Of a stretch of DNA of 64,000 nt, positions 52,673 through 63,058 are shown piece by piece. Numbering within the stretch: the first letter of the stretch is position 1; each line of letters opens with the position of its first letter. Below the pieces are notes generated by a model. It had not been told where the DNA came from. It saw nothing but the letters and a program-made list of their open reading frames with translations, and ran no database searches. The stretch is from Candidatus Hodarchaeota archaeon. Lineage in GTDB: Archaea; Asgardarchaeota; Heimdallarchaeia; Hodarchaeales; Hodarchaeaceae. A program made the translations under genes and the position numbers. The stretch covers positions 1-64,000 of the forward strand of contig JAHQWW010000006.1 in the NCBI GenBank assembly GCA_029856365.1. The letters run 5' to 3'.

Positions 52673-53932
52673 TTAGAAGACCTTGAGTCTTTTTCCTACC
52701 TCCTCGAAAGCGCGGAGGCCTTCATTCAGCTGTTCTTTTGTCAATGCTGCATTGGCTTGAACACGAATTCGATCTAGTCCCCGAGGTACCATTGGAAAAA
52801 CAATCGGTAAGGCAAAAATGCTGTATTCGGAATACAATAAATTCGATGCTTCTTTTGCTTTTAAAGGATCTCCAAAAATAATTGGAATAATTGCAGTAGT
52901 TGAAGCACTTGTTATTTCATGATTATAACCCATATTTATTATTTGATCCTTGAAATAATTGATGTTGTCCCATAGTTTTTTAACAAGATTAGGTTCTTCA
53001 TGCTCGATTAGATCAAGGGCCTTGATTGATGCGGCTGCAGTTGCAGGAGGATGACTAGCGGATAATAGGTATGAACGTGTCTTATTTCGACACCAAGTTA
53101 TCAGCTCTTGGGAACCTACTATAGAACCCCCCATGGTTCCAAATGCTTTAGAAAAAGTACCCATCTCAATGTGTACTTTCCCCTGTAATCCATAATGATC
53201 TACAAGACCTTTTCCAGAATAATCTCGACCAAGAACACCATCCCCATGAGCATCATCCACATATATAATTGCATTATTATAAGATTCACAAATTTTATAG
53301 ATATCTCCAAGGGGTGCGTGGTCTCCATCCATTGAAAATACGCCATCAGTAATAACCAGAATCCTTCGGGGATTCTCCTTGGTAAGTTTGGTGAGTTCAT
53401 CTTCAAGAGAAGTCATATCACAATGTTCGTAAACGGCTCTCATTGCTTTAGTAGTTCGTACGCCGTCAATTATTGATCCATGATTTAAACGATCAGATAA
53501 AACAACATCATTTGTAGTAGGAGCAAGCTGTTGTATCACTCCTTGGTTAGCGGCGAATCCTGCGGAAGTGATAAACGCAGCTTCCTGTTCCTTAAACTTA
53601 GCAAGTCTTTTTTCCCATTGTTCATGTAAATCCATGTTTCCTGAAATTGCTCGAACGGAACCAGATCCCACACCATGAGTTCTAATTGCCTCGATAGCTG
53701 CCTCCTTCATTTTAGGATGATTAGATAGCCCAAGATAATTATTTGAACACAACATGATGACTTCTTTTCCCTCTACCTTACATATAGTGTCACTAGGCCC
53801 TTCTAAAACTCGATGTATCCACTCTCGTCCTGCATCTCTAATTTCTCTCATCTCTGTTGTTAAGAAATTCGTACTTCTTTTCATAGTTGTTTGTCTCCTA
53901 GGATATATTAAGATATAACGATGAGGAATCAC
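52673..53932 (-). CDS. kbl: Glycine C-acetyltransferase (2-amino-3-ketobutyrate CoA ligase) family
   Basis: CSNNYLGLSNHP, GSGSVRAISGNMDLHEQWEKRLAKF, YVDDAHGDGVLG, GTFSKAFGTMGG. Confidence 0.9.
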   Translation of the reverse strand: MIPHRYILIYPRRQTTMKRSTNFLTTEMREIRDAGREWIHRVLEGPSDTICKVEGKEVIMLCSNNYLGLSNHPKMKEAAIEAIRTHGVGSGSVRAISGNMDLHEQWEKRLAKFKEQEAAFITSAGFAANQGVIQQLAPTTNDVVLSDRLNHGSIIDGVRTTKAMRAVYEHCDMTSLEDELTKLTKENPRRILVITDGVFSMDGDHAPLGDIYKICESYNNAIIYVDDAHGDGVLGRDYSGKGLVDHYGLQGKVHIEMGTFSKAFGTMGGSIVGSQELITWCRNKTRSYLLSASHPPATAAASIKALDLIEHEEPNLVKKLWDNINYFKDQIINMGYNHEITSASTTAIIPIIFGDPLKAKEASNLLYSEYSIFALPIVFPMVPRGLDRIRVQANAALTKEQLNEGLRAFEEVGKRLKVF

Positions 53933-54409
53933 AATCCTAAATTATTTTGTGGTTATAAAGATATCTATCGTTCTAGCATAGACAACGTACTTCTGATTTT
54001 AAATCCTCCGTAAGTCATTTTTAAGAAACTTTTATCACTGAAAGCTAGATGAGAAAGGTAATTTTCCTAAAAAGCGGAATTAATTGACAAAACTAATGAG
54101 AATCTTTAGAAACAAATGGATTTAGTTAAAACCAACCAACCAGCTTAGACATCTATATCATATCTCAGAAATTCATGGAATGAGACTGGTTAAATAAACA
54201 TCTCCAAAAATCTTTGTTAAATCAACTTAATGGATGAGTTATGGAATTAAAAAAGAACCTAAGTTTAATTACGATTATTCAATGTTCATTCAATTGAACC
54301 TATATAAGCACCTGAAGACAACAATTTTCACGCAATATTTCTTTGAGAACGTGCGAACCACAGTATTTTTTGTAATAATCTTCAAAGAAGACACGTTTAC
54401 TTCTGGAAA

Positions 54410-55342
54410 TTACAAATTATTGTTGATTTGGGCTCCTAGACTTTCTAATAGTAGTTTTATTACAGTAAAAGCTGTGATTTCAGCCGAATCATAGGTAGGA
54501 TTGTACTCTACTATATCCCAACTAATTATCTGAGTCTTAAGTCCCCGAAATATGCCTGTTAGAAGCCATATTAGCTCTCTTGTTGATATTCCCCCACCCA
54601 CAGGATTTCCAACTCCAGGGGCATAACTTGGATCCAAGACATCCAGATCCACGGAAACATAAACCCGATTAACTTTCTTATCTAATACTTTAGCGATTTC
54701 AAAACCAAACTGAAACAAATCTGATTGATGAATCAACTCATTCGTTGATATTACATTAATATTGTTATTTTGAGCATAAGATAGTTGTTCTTTTGTAAAA
54801 AATCGATACCCTAATACTGTAGCTCCTTGAAACCCTGATATTTCAGAAAGCCTTCTTAAAGTACACGCGTGAGATAGATCTGATTCCATCATCTCATCAT
54901 ATAAGTCAAGATGAGCATCAAGATAAATGACATGTATAGAAAGATCAGCTTCCTCAAATGCTTCTCCAGTCCCTATTGTTAGGCTATGATCACCACCAAA
55001 TAATAAAAATGGATGTTCATTTAGAATTAAATCAAGAACTCCCTCAGAGATTAATTGTAGACTCTTACGTAAATTTGTAGGAATTACTCCGATATTTCCC
55101 CAATCTTGAATTTTATAAAAATCTTTGAGAATGACACCACCCTCTGTTACACACTCAAAATTCTCTGAACGGAGAATTTGACGAAAAGAATCTGGACCAT
55201 ACCGCGCTCCATTTCTATAAGAGGAGGATATATCCAAAGGAATCCCTAAAAAGTGATAGTTTGGTTTGAAATCTGTCCATTCACGCTTAAGAATTCCACA
55301 CAGCATTTCAGGTTCATAGCATGCAAATTTTAAATTTTTCAC
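54410..55342 (-). CDS. speB: Agmatinase/arginase family ureohydrolase
   Basis: GGDHSLTIG, DAHLDLYDEM, SVDLDVLDPSYAPGVGNPVGGG. Confidence 0.92.
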   Translation of the reverse strand: MKNLKFACYEPEMLCGILKREWTDFKPNYHFLGIPLDISSSYRNGARYGPDSFRQILRSENFECVTEGGVILKDFYKIQDWGNIGVIPTNLRKSLQLISEGVLDLILNEHPFLLFGGDHSLTIGTGEAFEEADLSIHVIYLDAHLDLYDEMMESDLSHACTLRRLSEISGFQGATVLGYRFFTKEQLSYAQNNNINVISTNELIHQSDLFQFGFEIAKVLDKKVNRVYVSVDLDVLDPSYAPGVGNPVGGGISTRELIWLLTGIFRGLKTQIISWDIVEYNPTYDSAEITAFTVIKLLLESLGAQINNNL

Positions 55343-55534
55343 GGCCTTTCACGACTTAATTATCAAACTTCGGAGATGAATGCTATTGAATAAAGGTTTT
55401 TCAGACTATCTAGAAACAACCAAATTAAAGGTTTAATACTCCTTTGGAAAAGAGAATGATCTAAGTAACTTACAAGTGGAAAATAATTGCATCTATATGT
55501 ATATTGACCATAGATAGCAAAGAGTTCGATACAT

Positions 55535-56458
55535 ATGAAGTTTAGTCGCATGAAACAAGTAGATATTCGTCCAAACATGACAACTATTGAACTATTATCA
55601 GCTATGAAAAATGGTGGTTTTACATGTCGTAAAGTTGCTTTAGCAACAGAGTTATTAGAACAAATGATCCAGGATAATGGATGTACTGTTTTTCTAGGGC
55701 TTGCAGGAGCTTTAATTCCAGGAGGTATGAGAAATATCCTTCGGATAATGATTGAAAAAAACATGGTGAACTGTATAGTTACAACAGGAGCAAATATCAG
55801 TCATGATCTGTTGGAAACATCTGGAGGTTCTCACTATCATGGTTCAGAACACTTAAATGATGATAAACTAAATGAAATGCAGATGAGTAGAATATATAGT
55901 ACACTAATCCCCTACGAGTCATTTGTTAAGTTTGAAACTTTGGCCCAGAAAATTCTCAAAAACATTACTGATCAAAGAATGAGTAGTCAACAATTTCTAT
56001 TTGAGCTTGGGCGATATATAGATGATCCAAAGTCAATAGTAAGAGCAGCTTTTCTAAAAAAAGTCCCGATTTTTTCCCCCTCATTTGCAGACAGTATGCT
56101 CGGAGTTCAAACTTGGCTTTTTTCTCAAACAACTCCATTTTACATTGATGTTCTAAAAGACCACTCAGAATTTACTAAGATTGTTTATGAAACAGAACGT
56201 ATGGGGGCCTTATTCCTAGGTGGAGGAGTTCCTAAGCACTTCATTATGAATGGTTCTCAGTTACACGATGGATTATCGTATGCAATTCAAATTACTATGG
56301 ATCGCCCTGAACATGGTGGCGTTAGTGGAGCGAGTGTGAAAGAGGCAATATCTTGGGGAAAAGTAGCGTCTGAAGCAAAATGGATCGATGTCACTTCTGA
56401 CATCACTCTAGTTTTACCATTAATGATCTCTGGAGTTTTGTCTCGGCTTCAAGATTAA
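55535..56458 (+). CDS. dys: Deoxyhypusine synthase
   Basis: TVFLGLAGALIPGGMRNI, GANISHDLLE, GGGVPKHF, EAISWGKV. Confidence 0.93.
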   Translation: MKFSRMKQVDIRPNMTTIELLSAMKNGGFTCRKVALATELLEQMIQDNGCTVFLGLAGALIPGGMRNILRIMIEKNMVNCIVTTGANISHDLLETSGGSHYHGSEHLNDDKLNEMQMSRIYSTLIPYESFVKFETLAQKILKNITDQRMSSQQFLFELGRYIDDPKSIVRAAFLKKVPIFSPSFADSMLGVQTWLFSQTTPFYIDVLKDHSEFTKIVYETERMGALFLGGGVPKHFIMNGSQLHDGLSYAIQITMDRPEHGGVSGASVKEAISWGKVASEAKWIDVTSDITLVLPLMISGVLSRLQD

Positions 56459-56473
56459 TGGAACGAATGATTC

Positions 56474-57889
56474 ATGTTACAAACCTGGCACGTCGGAATA
56501 GACGACACTGATTCTCAGAGCGGTATGTGTACGACCTTCTTAGGTACTATTATAGTCGATTTCTTACTCAAACACTCCCTAGAATTTCTCGATTTTCCCA
56601 AATTAATACGACTGAATCCCAACATTCCCTATAAAACAAGAGGAAATGGAGCTGTGGCTATTACATTCATGGCATATGAAGAAATCATTGATAGTCTTTG
56701 GAAAGGAATTGTTGGTTTAGTAAAAGAAAATGCTGACATTAATGATCCGCACACTGATCCAGGTCTTATACTTATTAAAGGAGAAATTCCTTCCGCTTTC
56801 CAAGAATTATATTGGGAGGCATTATATCAAGTAATTCCTTTAAATTTTGTAAAACAGCTGCTTAAGAAACACACATCGGAAAAGCATTTCTATGTAAAGG
56901 AAGGAAGAGGCCTGATCGGTGCCGCAGCCGCCATTGGGGCGATACTCTCGCAGGATTATACTTATGAATTCATTGCTTATCGGAACCCGGAAGAAAAGAA
57001 ATCTGAACGCTTAATAGACCCCATATCTGTCATAAACGCTGATAAAAAAACTCTATTGACCTTCAATAATTATGATTATGAGCACAAGCAAGTAATGATC
57101 AGCCCTCACGGGCCTGATCCCGTTTTTTGTGGAATTAGAGGTGAAACCTCAAGTGCTGTCATCCGAATGTGGGAATTAATTGATATTTTAGAACCGATAC
57201 AAACAACTATGGTTTTTCGAACCAATCAACATACACAGGTACATTTCCCTAAAAAATTCCTGGGACATGAACTTAAACCATACCTTTCTGTAAAAGTAAG
57301 GGGAATCGTGGCAAAGAAACCGTATAACTACCCTGGTGGTCATGTCATCTTTACAATTAAATCAGGTAACGTTTCAATCGATTGTGCAGCATACGAACCT
57401 ACGAAAAGATTTCGTAAAATCATTAGAGAACTAATCGAAGGAGATGAAGTTCTAGTTTTTGGAGGAGTTCGACCTGCATCTTCAAAAAACCCAGTTACTA
57501 TAAATATCGAAGAGGTTCAAATTATCAAGTTAATTTCTATCCAAGAAAAAGTTACTCCGAAATGTCCTATCTGTGGAGCTTCTCTTACTTCTGCAGGGAG
57601 AAACCAAGGATTGAAATGTAAAAAATGCTCATTTACATCTCCAAAGAAAAAATACATCTGTCAACAGAAAAGTCGAAAACTTCGAACTGGGGTAAGATAT
57701 GTAATCCCTGTTTGTGCTCAAAGACACTTAACTAAACCAGTTACCAGGAATCTTCCCTTACAATTTCATCTTTCACCTGAAATAGATTTCAAGTATGCTT
57801 TTTATGACTTCTTGAAAAAAAGAACAATATTAAACAATCATGATATCAATAGAAGAGAAACTTACACTTACATGAAAAATAAAAAATAA
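56474..57889 (+). CDS. tiaS: tRNA(Ile2) 2-agmatinylcytidine synthetase
   Basis: HVGIDDTDSQSGMCTTFLG, LNPNIPYKTRGNGAVA, C-terminal zinc ribbon CPICGASL. Confidence 0.93.
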   Translation: MLQTWHVGIDDTDSQSGMCTTFLGTIIVDFLLKHSLEFLDFPKLIRLNPNIPYKTRGNGAVAITFMAYEEIIDSLWKGIVGLVKENADINDPHTDPGLILIKGEIPSAFQELYWEALYQVIPLNFVKQLLKKHTSEKHFYVKEGRGLIGAAAAIGAILSQDYTYEFIAYRNPEEKKSERLIDPISVINADKKTLLTFNNYDYEHKQVMISPHGPDPVFCGIRGETSSAVIRMWELIDILEPIQTTMVFRTNQHTQVHFPKKFLGHELKPYLSVKVRGIVAKKPYNYPGGHVIFTIKSGNVSIDCAAYEPTKRFRKIIRELIEGDEVLVFGGVRPASSKNPVTINIEEVQIIKLISIQEKVTPKCPICGASLTSAGRNQGLKCKKCSFTSPKKKYICQQKSRKLRTGVRYVIPVCAQRHLTKPVTRNLPLQFHLSPEIDFKYAFYDFLKKRTILNNHDINRRETYTYMKNKK

Positions 57890-57968
57890 ACTAAAAAAAG
57901 GAAGTCTCGGAAAGATTTGAATATATAGTCCTTAAAAATGGCACAAGGTACGAACAAAGGTAAAAAAC

Positions 57969-59246
57969 ATGTACATTCTCCAAGATATATTCGATGGCGT
58001 TCTTAATCTATTCACAATGCCTATGACTGTTCTGCAAGATATAACTGATGTCATTCCAACCCAACCTCCTCTATCATCGATATTTATTCTTATTGTTGCA
58101 TTCTTTGTATCATTAGCGTCTACTTTGGTTTCTAGAAAAATGATTGATGTTGATAAATTAAGAAGGCTTACAAGAGAAACAAAAAAGTATCAAAAATTAC
58201 GTATGCAAATGCTAAAAACAGCTGATAGTAAATTAAAGTTAAAATATGAGAGAAATGCTGACAGGATGCGAAAAGTACAATCCGAACTTACAATGATGAA
58301 CTTGAAACCATTAATGATCATGTTTCTTCCAATGATAATTTTTTTCATTGTTCTCTCTGGTTTCTATAGCTTCCACACAGGTATCACTTATATTGCTTAT
58401 GCAGAGGCTACTGATGGTGATTCTGTAACTACAATGCTGATAAATAAGCCACCAGGGACAATTAAAGATGATTTAATGATTGCTTTAATGGTTAGCACAA
58501 TTGGTTCCGATAACAATGGCACCTCAATAAGCTCAACTCCCTCTGGCTGGACAAATGAGCATGAGTATATACATAATGCAATTAGCGGTCAGCATGTTTA
58601 TATTTATTGGAAAATTGCAGGTGATTCTGAACCTTCAAATTATACATGGACTTGGACAGATAACTGTAGTTGGATAGGTCAGATTAATACTTTTAGGAAT
58701 GTAAATACTACCTCTCCAATCCATATCAAGGGAGCTGTTCAACAAAAAACGGAAGAACCTTGTGTATCTCCAAGTGTAAAAACATCACAGGATAAATGTA
58801 TGATTTGGCTTTATGCGATAGCTAATAGTGCTGATGTTGAGGATGACAATGTTCCAAGTAAAACAAAAATGATAAAGGGAACAGAAAGAGCTGATCCAGA
58901 AAACGGTATTATTGTCGAAACAGCGTATTTCGTACATAATTCTGCTGGAGATACAGAAGCCAAAGAATGGACTGACTGGCTTAATCAAGATGTGGAAAAT
59001 AGTGGTCAGCAGTACGCTTTGAATCCAGCTTATAAGGGGAAAATGGTGTCAGGAAATGTCCCTGCTATAATACCCTTTGATCCAACCTTCGGACTTGAAA
59101 CCCTTTGGATTTTCCAAATAGGAAAGAATGCAGAGCTTCCTGGATGGGGACAAGTCTTTATACCCAATTATATCTGGTGGTATTTTGGTGGTAGCTTAGC
59201 ATTTGGATCAATTTTACGAAAAATTTCAGGACTACAACCTGATTGA
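57969..59246 (+). CDS. DUF106/EMC3/YidC-superfamily insertase with large inserted extracytoplasmic domain
   Basis: DUF106-like TM1-coiled coil-TM2 (LASTLVSRKMIDVDKLRR..LKPLMIMFLPMIIFF) and TM3 (WWYFGGSLAFGSILRKISG) separated by ~230 aa. Confidence 0.85.
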   Translation: MYILQDIFDGVLNLFTMPMTVLQDITDVIPTQPPLSSIFILIVAFFVSLASTLVSRKMIDVDKLRRLTRETKKYQKLRMQMLKTADSKLKLKYERNADRMRKVQSELTMMNLKPLMIMFLPMIIFFIVLSGFYSFHTGITYIAYAEATDGDSVTTMLINKPPGTIKDDLMIALMVSTIGSDNNGTSISSTPSGWTNEHEYIHNAISGQHVYIYWKIAGDSEPSNYTWTWTDNCSWIGQINTFRNVNTTSPIHIKGAVQQKTEEPCVSPSVKTSQDKCMIWLYAIANSADVEDDNVPSKTKMIKGTERADPENGIIVETAYFVHNSAGDTEAKEWTDWLNQDVENSGQQYALNPAYKGKMVSGNVPAIIPFDPTFGLETLWIFQIGKNAELPGWGQVFIPNYIWWYFGGSLAFGSILRKISGLQPD

Positions 59247-59278
59247 GACCAAATCAAGGTTTTAGGTGTTCAATTAAA

Positions 59279-59497
59279 ATGACTAAGAATGTTAGAAAGA
59301 AAAAAAGTCCAGGGGGACGAATACTAGTACATAAAGCCAAAAGAAGAACTCAAAAGTCGCATTGTAGAATTTGTGGTACGGTAGTACAAACAAACACATT
59401 GAAAGACTCTAAAAGTGGAAGACATGCTGATCGACCATATGGAGGAGAGATTTGTCACGCCTGTCTAAGAACTACTATTCAGGCACTTAATTTATAA
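59279..59497 (+). CDS. rpl34e: Ribosomal protein eL34
   Basis: SPGGRILVHKAKRR, CRICGT, RPYGGEICHACLR; follows the DUF106 gene; start at internal ATG of ORF 59243. Confidence 0.9.
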   Translation: MTKNVRKKKSPGGRILVHKAKRRTQKSHCRICGTVVQTNTLKDSKSGRHADRPYGGEICHACLRTTIQALNL

Positions 59498-59557
59498 CAA
59501 CTCCTGAATTAAACGATAATTATTCTTGATTTATGACAATTAAAGAAGGCAAAAAAT

Positions 59558-59968
59558 ATGAGTCCTCGAAGTAAGAAAAGAAAGAAGAAGATTTCATGTA
59601 AAAAATGTGGCTATGTTCTAAATCCCATTGAAACTCCTCCAGAAAAAACATGGCAGTTAATTAGTCCAATGCCAGATAAGGATGGTCGAGTTACTTTAAC
59701 CATAATGGGATCATTTCACTGTCCAACATGTAATGCTTCTGTTCGTGCTTCTTTAAAGAAAATTCGTGGAGACGAAATCGGTTCAGGAAAATCGAAGAAA
59801 GAATTACTAATTCAAGCAGTTAACCTTGTCGAAGAAGCTACTGATATTGACCAAATCGAAATCGCAGGTATATCAGCTGCTGCTGTTGGTAAAGCCATTG
59901 AAACCCTGATAAATCAGGGTGAGCTTAAAGGACGAGTGGAGAACGGAATTTTCTATCCCCAGAGATGA
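59558..59968 (+). CDS. Zinc-ribbon plus winged-helix-like protein
   Basis: CKKCGYVL..CPTCNAS, then helix-rich C-terminus. Confidence 0.6.
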   Translation: MSPRSKKRKKKISCKKCGYVLNPIETPPEKTWQLISPMPDKDGRVTLTIMGSFHCPTCNASVRASLKKIRGDEIGSGKSKKELLIQAVNLVEEATDIDQIEIAGISAAAVGKAIETLINQGELKGRVENGIFYPQR

Positions 59969-59972
59969 TTCA

Positions 59973-61172
59973 TTAAATCTTATTTTTTGTTATCTCTCGG
60001 ATGACAATGGTGCCATAGGATCCTTTAGGTATACTAAATGTAACTTTAATCCCTTTCTCTTCAATATCCATTGGAAAATAATTGAAATTGTTCGGGAAGA
60101 TAATAGCTCTTCTTGAGGATCCTTTTGAACGCAAGTTTGGTTGCTCATGTCTAAAACTGTGTAAATCTAAGGAGTCTTTCTCTAATAAAGCTGTTAAGTT
60201 ATCCCATATTTCATCACTAACTTGTTCTTGAATAGTCCGATATCCTGGTAAAGGAATTGCAATGTCACTAGCAAGGGGAACACAGGTCTTGTTAAGATGA
60301 CTTAAAACTCTATTAAAAAGATAAGACTGGTAAGCAGAAATTGCTAACTTCAGAAACGACTTAGGTAAATTCAACATGATGCTTTTAGCTGAATGATGTC
60401 TTATTAGTCCCCTTAACAACATCCTTTCAATATGATATGAATATGGGAATTCGAATCTTAACTTATTGTAAGAATGAGTTTCATGATATTTCTGTCGTAA
60501 TTTTGTAATCCGCTCATTCTCCAAGGGGCTTATTTCACCTAAATATTTAGTAACTGCATCGGAATACTTCTCCTGTAGAAGAAGTTTTCCTATTAAATGG
60601 AGAATGGGTCGTCTTGCTCCAAATCGTTGAGGTCCATAAAAGTTTAGGACTCCTTTTAATTCTAGATGAACTTTAAAGTGTTCCCATTCTTCATTGTTCC
60701 ACTTCTGATGATTGTTGCGAATTATGATTTCGAAAAAGTTCCCTAGCAAATCACCTATTTTAACAGCGAATTTCTGACGTATAGGATAAAATATCTTAAT
60801 ATTTGGTAAATTTGTAGTGTAAATCCGCTTTTTATCAATGTTCCAAATTGAAATTCTCTGATAGGTTTCAGCAGCAGCATCCTTCAAACCTGCAAAACCA
60901 AAATCCTTTTCTGCGATCTTCCAGCTACTACTTAGCTTTCTTATTGCACTATAAGTGTCAAGGCCTGTTTTCCAGAGAACACAATGAATGAACATCCCTC
61001 CTAAATTATCACCGATTTCTGATCCATCGAAAATAGGTTTTCCACTTGGAGGTATTTCTCGAACTATGAAGTCTTTATTTCGCTGCTTTATTATACCCCC
61101 TATACCCGTAAATTGTGGTGTACTATAACCATGAACTCCAATATTGGACTCAATTGAATAATCTTTCAACAT
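59973..61172 (-). CDS. truD: tRNA pseudouridine synthase TruD
   Basis: KDFIVREIPP, KDFGFAGLKDAAAETYQRISI, NFYGPQRFG. Confidence 0.93.
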   Translation of the reverse strand: MLKDYSIESNIGVHGYSTPQFTGIGGIIKQRNKDFIVREIPPSGKPIFDGSEIGDNLGGMFIHCVLWKTGLDTYSAIRKLSSSWKIAEKDFGFAGLKDAAAETYQRISIWNIDKKRIYTTNLPNIKIFYPIRQKFAVKIGDLLGNFFEIIIRNNHQKWNNEEWEHFKVHLELKGVLNFYGPQRFGARRPILHLIGKLLLQEKYSDAVTKYLGEISPLENERITKLRQKYHETHSYNKLRFEFPYSYHIERMLLRGLIRHHSAKSIMLNLPKSFLKLAISAYQSYLFNRVLSHLNKTCVPLASDIAIPLPGYRTIQEQVSDEIWDNLTALLEKDSLDLHSFRHEQPNLRSKGSSRRAIIFPNNFNYFPMDIEEKGIKVTFSIPKGSYGTIVIREITKNKI

Positions 61173-61174
61173 AA

Positions 61175-61657
61175 CTACTCAAAAAATTTATCGTATTTTC
61201 CTGCATTAATGGCTTCAATTATTGTTTTTGGATCCTCATCATCTATGGTTAAACCCATTGATATACACGTCCCCACAACCTCTTTCACTGCAGATTGCAA
61301 ATTAATAGCTAGCATGGATTCCTGTTTCATCTGAGCAACTTTAATGCATTGAGCAAAATTGAGATTTCCCACTTTCTCACTATTCGGAGTACCACTTCCT
61401 TTCTCTACTCCCGCTTCCCTTAAAAGTAAAGACGATGTAGGAGGAACACCGACAACTATTGTAAAGTTCCGTGAATCATCCACTTCAACTTTAACGGGGA
61501 CTTTCATCCCTGTAAAGCCTTGGGTTTTTTTATTAATTTCATCAATGACAGCTTTGATATTTACACCTAAAGGCCCTAATTGAGGCCCTAGGGGCGGACC
61601 AGGTGTTGCTTGGCCTGCATCAACTAATGCTTCAATGGTCTTGGACATTATTTTCAC
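61175..61657 (-). CDS. rpl11: Ribosomal protein uL11
   Basis: GQATPGPPLGPQLGPLGVNIKAVIDEIN. Confidence 0.97.
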   Translation of the reverse strand: MKIMSKTIEALVDAGQATPGPPLGPQLGPLGVNIKAVIDEINKKTQGFTGMKVPVKVEVDDSRNFTIVVGVPPTSSLLLREAGVEKGSGTPNSEKVGNLNFAQCIKVAQMKQESMLAINLQSAVKEVVGTCISMGLTIDDEDPKTIIEAINAGKYDKFFE

Positions 61658-61868
61658 CTGAATGAATGAGAAATAACTTCTATGTTCTAATTCTCACTAA
61701 TAATCCAGTAATTAACGATTTTAGAGTGAAAAATTAAATTTTTTGATACCTCTTCACCATCTCTATCTTTACGGTTTCTCAAAACACACAAAAAACTTTA
61801 CTAGAAAACCTTGTAATAGATTAAAAACATCAAAGAAGCCTAAATTACAATTCAAAAGGGAATATTTC

Positions 61869-62528
61869 ATGTCATATACACCAAATCAACTGGAAGAAGC
61901 AATATCTGGAGCCAAAGTTAAAAGTATTGAAAGAAAACAAAGAAAATTTATTGAAACCGTTGAAATGTCCATTGGCCTTCGTGATATTGATTTAAAGAAT
62001 CCTGCAAATAGAATCAACTTAGAAACCTTAGTTCCAAATGATTTGGGAGGCAAATCTAGTGTTGCCATCTTTGCTGAAGGTGATCTTGCCGTCAAATCAA
62101 AAGAAGCTGGATTAACGACTTTGAGCCGCCAGGAAATCGAGAGACTAGCTAAAGAACCAAAGAATGCAAAAAAGCTAGCTAATGAATTCTCATTCTTTCT
62201 CGCAGAGCCGCAGTTAATGCCTATTGTAGCCAAATTTCTTGGAAAAACTCTGGGACCAAGAGGAAAGATGCCTAAACCAATTTCAGCTCGAATTGAAATT
62301 GATAAATTTGTGGAAAGATACGAACGTACAGTGAAGCTGAGATTAAAATCAACCCCTGTAATCAATACAAAGATTGGAAAAGCCAATCAGGCTAATAAAG
62401 ACTTAGCGGATAATGCAAGTTCAATTTTACAAACATTAACTACAAAACTTCCAAAAGGAGCTGCACAAATTAAATCAGTGAGCTTTAAAACCACAATGGG
62501 GCCCTCCGAGAAAATTAAGGGGAAATAA
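61869..62528 (+). CDS. rpl1: Ribosomal protein uL1
   Basis: LGKTLGPRGKMPKPI; ATG at 61869 fits better than ORF start 61743. Confidence 0.95.
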   Translation: MSYTPNQLEEAISGAKVKSIERKQRKFIETVEMSIGLRDIDLKNPANRINLETLVPNDLGGKSSVAIFAEGDLAVKSKEAGLTTLSRQEIERLAKEPKNAKKLANEFSFFLAEPQLMPIVAKFLGKTLGPRGKMPKPISARIEIDKFVERYERTVKLRLKSTPVINTKIGKANQANKDLADNASSILQTLTTKLPKGAAQIKSVSFKTTMGPSEKIKGK

Positions 62529-62540
62529 GGAGATTAATAG

Positions 62541-62696
62541 ATGGCACGACATAAACCTCATGCAAAAAAAATTCGCCTTGGTAAAAGAATAAATTCTAAC
62601 CAGACCGTTCCAACTTGGGTAATTATGAAAACTTCACGAAAAGTAACTACTCATCCGAAAAAAAGACAATGGCGTTCCACAAAAATAAAACCTTAA
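62541..62696 (+). CDS. rpl39e: Ribosomal protein eL39 (51 aa; absent from ORF track)
   Basis: Manual translation [51 protein letters not shown]. Confidence 0.92.
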   Translation: MARHKPHAKKIRLGKRINSNQTVPTWVIMKTSRKVTTHPKKRQWRSTKIKP

Positions 62697-62714
62697 GTAT
62701 AGAAGGAGAATCTA

Positions 62715-62996
62715 ATGAGTGAAGCCTCATCTGACGCAGTAATAGAAGAAAGGATTTACACAATTCCGTTCAGTAAGGTAGTCTATGGTCGACGAATTCC
62801 TCGTCCTAGGAGAACTCCAAGAGCAATACGGCATCTTCGTGCTTTTGTTAGACGGCATCTTCGGTGTGATGCGGTTATTATTGACCCCGAAGTGAATGAG
62901 TTTATGTGGGCTCGTGGAATTCAACACCCACCAAGAAAAATCAGAATTCGTGCTGTAAAAACTGAAGATGATATTGTAACTGTTTATCTCGGATGA
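62715..62996 (+). CDS. rpl31e: Ribosomal protein eL31
   Basis: YTIPFSKVVYGRRIPRPRRTPRAIRHLRAFVRRHL; between eL39 and aIF6. Confidence 0.93.
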   Translation: MSEASSDAVIEERIYTIPFSKVVYGRRIPRPRRTPRAIRHLRAFVRRHLRCDAVIIDPEVNEFMWARGIQHPPRKIRIRAVKTEDDIVTVYLG

Positions 62997-63058
62997 TATA
63001 CGATTTTTTATCTTTTTTCTACTTCAATTTAGACAATTCTTATTTGTGAGTCTTTAAC

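Noticed and set aside
54234-54494. 86-aa plus ORF at the agmatinase 3' end
   Set aside because: Antisense to the agmatinase C-terminus with no family signal.
61886-62386. 166-aa minus ORF inside uL1
   Set aside because: Fully antisense to a confident ribosomal protein gene.
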